A DNA stretch of 64,000 nucleotides from an uncultured Bacteroidales bacterium. GTDB lineage: Bacteria; Bacteroidota; Bacteroidia; Bacteroidales; P3. Position 1 is the first letter of the stretch. Every line of letters starts with the position of its first letter. The stretch is taken from contig ONEY01000007.1 of the NCBI GenBank assembly GCA_900316965.1, forward strand, positions 58,501 to 122,500, written 5' to 3'. The notes under the pieces were generated by a model that had not been told where the DNA came from, searched no databases, and saw nothing but the letters and a program-made list of their open reading frames with translations. This document shows, piece after piece, positions 61,912 to 64,000 of this stretch. The translations under genes and the position numbers were made by a program.

Positions 61912-62589
61912 TCAGAATTTTAGTAGTGCCAGTGTGGTGCCTTCCATACGGCTGGGCTCGGAACGGCGCAGGAAGCCGCCGAGGAGTCTGCGTCGCTGGG
62001 GTTTGGTTGTTTGAGCGACGTTGGGTGTGTTGGTGTCGGGAGTTATGGTTGATGGTTCCTCGGTGTCGACAGGTTCGGGCTCACTGTTATAGGCAATCGG
62101 CTCTGTGTCGGGAGCGAAGTTGTCTTCAATAATAAAGTAAGGAGCCTCGGTGCTGTCTTTTTCAACTGCTTCGGTTGTGGTTGACTCTTCGGCATATAGT
62201 TCTTCTATTGCGACGGTCGGTTCGTCATTTACAACGTTTGACCTATGCCTTGTTGCTCTATGGCTGACAGTCGGAATGACGGTGGTGTCGAGGACTGTTG
62301 CCATAGGCATTTCTGTACCGTTCATCTCTGCTACTTTGGGTGCGCCTTTGGTGGTGGGGGCTGTCGGGATGAACCAGATACGCACGGCTGTGGTGATGAA
62401 AAATGTGATGCAGGCAGCCACAGCGACACGCGATGTCCACCACCAGAAGCCGCGGTGTTTGGTGGTTTCGGCAGCGGCAAGGTTGTCAATCATTGCGCAC
62501 AGTTCCTGCTGGCGACGGTTGTCGCGACCTGCGTGTTCGAGGGTGGAAAGCAGTTGATTGAGGTCCATTTTGTTGCTATCGTTTTTCAT
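61912..62589 (-). CDS. Single-span membrane protein, possible anti-sigma factor
   Basis: 225 residues: a helical N-terminus (MDLNQLLSTLEHAGRDNRRQQELCAMIDNLAAAE), one membrane segment at about 50-68 (VAVAACITFFITTAVRI) and a periplasmic Pro/Thr/Glu-rich tail ending in an RRxxLGGFLRR basic stretch. Its start overlaps the sigma gene by 14 nt. Position and layout suggest an anti-sigma factor; no known fold is recognised. Confidence 0.65.
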   Translation of the reverse strand: MKNDSNKMDLNQLLSTLEHAGRDNRRQQELCAMIDNLAAAETTKHRGFWWWTSRVAVAACITFFITTAVRIWFIPTAPTTKGAPKVAEMNGTEMPMATVLDTTVIPTVSHRATRHRSNVVNDEPTVAIEELYAEESTTTEAVEKDSTEAPYFIIEDNFAPDTEPIAYNSEPEPVDTEEPSTITPDTNTPNVAQTTKPQRRRLLGGFLRRSEPSRMEGTTLALLKF

Positions 62590-63070
62590 ATTCCAATATC
62601 ATTTGTTTCAGTGAATTGTATGCTCGTGAGAGGAGTGTGTATACGTTGCCTTGGGTGATGCCGAGTTTTGAGGCTATGTGGTCGGTGTCAGCGGCGTCAA
62701 AATGCTTTAGTTGAATAACTTGTTTCTGCCTAACGGGTAGTTTTTCAATGAGCTTCGTTGCTAGTTTCAGACGTTCTTCGGCATCGTATGCCTCTTCTTC
62801 GGCAAGTGCCATAGTGTGTTCGTCAATATCTATGGTAGGATTGTGGCGGCGCAATAGGTCAACACATCGGCGTTTGACTAGCGTAATGCACCATGCTTCA
62901 AGGTTAACAATATGCTGGAGTTTCTCTCGTTCGCTCCATAGGGTTACAAAACAGTCTTGCACCACATCTGCTGCTGCTTCCTCATTGTGCAGGAGGCTTT
63001 CGGCCATTCGCTGCATAGAGGGTTGCAGTTGCAAAATGTTGCGTTTGAATTGTTCTGTATCCTGTTTCAT
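62576..63070 (-). CDS. ECF-type RNA polymerase sigma factor, second copy
   Basis: 164 residues from the ATG at 63068-63070 (an ATG at 63085 would add five). Region 2 (EEAAADVVQDCFVTLWSE, AWCITLVKRRCVDLLRR) and region 4 (VIQLKHFDAADTDHIASKLGITQGNVYTLLSRA) are clear. It precedes an operon of a membrane protein, two outer-membrane barrels and a lipoprotein, so it probably tunes the outer membrane. Confidence 0.88.
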   Translation of the reverse strand: MKQDTEQFKRNILQLQPSMQRMAESLLHNEEAAADVVQDCFVTLWSEREKLQHIVNLEAWCITLVKRRCVDLLRRHNPTIDIDEHTMALAEEEAYDAEERLKLATKLIEKLPVRQKQVIQLKHFDAADTDHIASKLGITQGNVYTLLSRAYNSLKQMILEYEKR

Positions 63071-63159
63071 ACCAAGTAGTCGCAAAAGTGTGCAAAATCT
63101 TACAAAAAATATAGATTTTTTTTAAGCCAACAATCGATCCCAATTGTACTATGTTATAA

Positions 63160-63297
63160 CGTCGGCAGTTACGAACTATTGTTTATGAAGGTGGGGAACA
63201 GGCTATCTTAGAGCGGATGTTCTTTACTAAGAAAGGATATATGGCAGGCCCATGTACCCAGGAAGGACTTCGTAAAATAGAACTTGCTATTTGTTAA
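63160..63297 (+). pseudogene. Short open remnant, possible gene 3' end
   Basis: A 45-residue open stretch without a start codon (in-frame TAA just before) reads IVYEGGEQAILERMFFTKKG and ends TQEGLRKIELAIC. It looks like the last piece of a larger gene but I do not recognise the family. Its end coincides with one copy of the duplicated motif. Confidence 0.35.
63254..63295. repeat. Duplicated motif, copy 1 (second at 63489-63535)
   Basis: GTACCCAGGAAGGACTTCG and the following about 23 nt (AAAATAGAACTTGCTATTT) resemble 63489-63535 (GTACCCCTGGAGGAACTTCG, then TAAATAAAACCTTACTATTT). They are direct repeats about 235 nt apart. Confidence 0.6.
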
Positions 63298-63401
63298 ATG
63301 CATTAATAATATCTTTTGTGTCTATTTTTTAGGCTGGTACATGGCGTATCAGGGAAAGATAGTGTGTCGTTTGGCTCTCCTTTTTCAAACTTTTTTTATA
63401 A

Positions 63402-63627
63402 TATGACCAAATTATGACCAAATTGGGGATATAAAAGAAAAAGGATTTTGTATTTTCGCTCATTTTGAACTACTTACAAAATCCTTTTGTACCCCTGGAG
63501 GAACTTCGTAAATAAAACCTTACTATTTCTTGTTGGTTGATATTGTTTGCTTTATGTATTTTTGAGGTTGTTAAATATGGCTACTATGACCAACAGAACT
63601 TCAAAAATATGACCAAATTATGACCAA
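63402..63627. repeat. ATGACCAA repeats
   Basis: ATGACCAAATT with 11-nt spacing occurs twice at 63403-63424 and again at 63609-63627. A single ATGACCAA is at 63586-63593. Confidence 0.65.
63439..63488. repeat. 14-bp perfect inverted repeat
   Basis: AAAAGGATTTTGTA (63439-63452) and its exact complement (63475-63488) with a 22-nt loop, just ahead of duplicated motif copy 2. Confidence 0.75.
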
Positions 63628-63834
63628 CTATTAGTATTTTTCGTGGAACGGTTGGTGTGTTTGGCGCTGGTAGGGAAGAAATACTTCAGGATGGGCATAA
63701 ACCATAAAACAATCGGAAAGAAAAAAAACGATATAATAATCATGTGTTGTATATAGTTGATTTTAAATTATATAACAAATCGTCATATGTGTTAACGAAT
63801 AAAATATGTTGCGCAGAAACGGCATTTGTAAAAA

Positions 63835-63860
63835 AAAATGTTGTGTATGTGCAACATTTT
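63835..63860 (+). terminator. Terminator-like hairpin
   Basis: A 9-bp perfect stem AAAATGTTG/CAACATTTT with an 8-nt loop is followed by TATTATTTTT. Confidence 0.6.
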
Positions 63861-63890
63861 TATTATTTTTGCACCGTGAAACTTAATACG

Positions 63891-64000
63891 ATATGGACAC
63901 ATTGACTTTCCCTGAAATTGGTTGACAGATTTGGGATGATTAAACTGAATTGGTTTACATTGTTTCGTCCATATCCCTAATTTGGTTTACACCTTCACGG
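63891..64000. mobile_element. Possible insertion-sequence end (cut by window edge)
   Basis: The 12-mer AATTGGTTKACA occurs at 63916, 63948 and 63980 (the last with one extra T), spaced exactly 32 nt. A GATATGGAC/GTCCATATC inverted pair (63890 and about 63968) encloses the first two. Phased terminal repeats of this kind bind transposase at the ends of some IS families such as IS21. No transposase gene is visible inside the window. Confidence 0.4.

Larger units (their letters stand above)
63071..64000. other. Gene-poor, repeat-rich right end
   Basis: No intact gene in the last 0.93 kb. It contains a 46-codon open remnant (63160-63297), a duplicated motif (63254 and 63489), a 14-bp inverted repeat (63439-63488), ATGACCAA repeats, a terminator-like hairpin, an outward promoter element TATTTTTG at 63864-63871, and phased repeats to the edge. 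Confidence 0.6.

Noticed and set aside
1..64000. tRNA, rRNA or riboswitch
   Set aside because: No cloverleaf arms, rRNA core sequence or riboswitch consensus was recognised in the intergenic regions; a covariance-model search could still find a short RNA.

Overview
The window reads as chromosomal DNA of an uncultured member of the Bacteroidota, most likely order Bacteroidales. The signs are TAnnTTTG promoter elements ahead of many genes, A/T-rich leaders without Shine-Dalgarno sequences, type IX secretion (T9SS) cargo with type A and type B C-terminal sorting domains, a GldB-like gliding/T9SS lipoprotein, many lipoproteins, and paired 2-oxoacid:ferredoxin oxidoreductase genes that suggest anaerobic metabolism. 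No rRNA, tRNA or CRISPR array was seen. A genus cannot be named from this sequence.

Layout. 1-4.8 kb (minus strand): a GldB-like lipoprotein (cut by the left edge), a DUF349 protein, an IPExxxVDY-like protein and a PflX-like radical SAM protein. 4.8-8.3 kb (plus): dipeptidase PepD, then an overlapping glycosyltransferase/nucleotidyltransferase pair. 8.6-25.8 kb (minus): three T9SS cargo proteins, including one with a rearranged thioredoxin domain, plus an MscS channel, DUF3089, DUF362, DUF454 and retropepsin/PDZ proteins, a broken DUF1015 gene and NhaC. 26.1-28.3 kb (plus): a tight AT-rich four-gene cassette of unknown function, followed by a degenerate ~41-nt repeat and a very strong hairpin. 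28.7-30.5 kb (minus): gcvT with a HEPN/MNT toxin-antitoxin pair directly behind it. 30.8-38 kb (plus): apt with a methyltransferase-like partner, korAB, a DIP1984 protein and an ABC exporter. 38-47.4 kb (minus): small envelope genes and a 2583-residue cyclic beta-1,2-glucan synthase-like enzyme. 47.9-52 kb (plus): an iron alcohol dehydrogenase and an ECF sigma operon with lipoproteins. 52.4-58.1 kb (minus): a UvrA2-like ATPase, a small membrane-protein gene with an in-frame stop, and a fourth T9SS protein. 58.5-59.6 kb (plus): elaA and a nitroreductase. 59.8-63.1 kb (minus): a second ECF sigma operon encoding outer-membrane proteins. 63.1-64 kb: gene-poor, with several repeat families and what looks like the end of a mobile element.

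Two themes stand out. The first is envelope biology: T9SS cargo, two ECF sigma operons with membrane or lipoprotein targets, periplasmic glucan synthesis and a mechanosensitive channel, all fitting envelope and osmotic homeostasis. The second is sequence rearrangement: a permuted thioredoxin, a frameshifted DUF1015 gene, a nonsense codon in a small membrane protein, repeat families, and an AT-rich cassette that looks acquired. The best candidates for something undescribed are that cassette (26111-28301) and the permuted thioredoxin protein (8616-10253).
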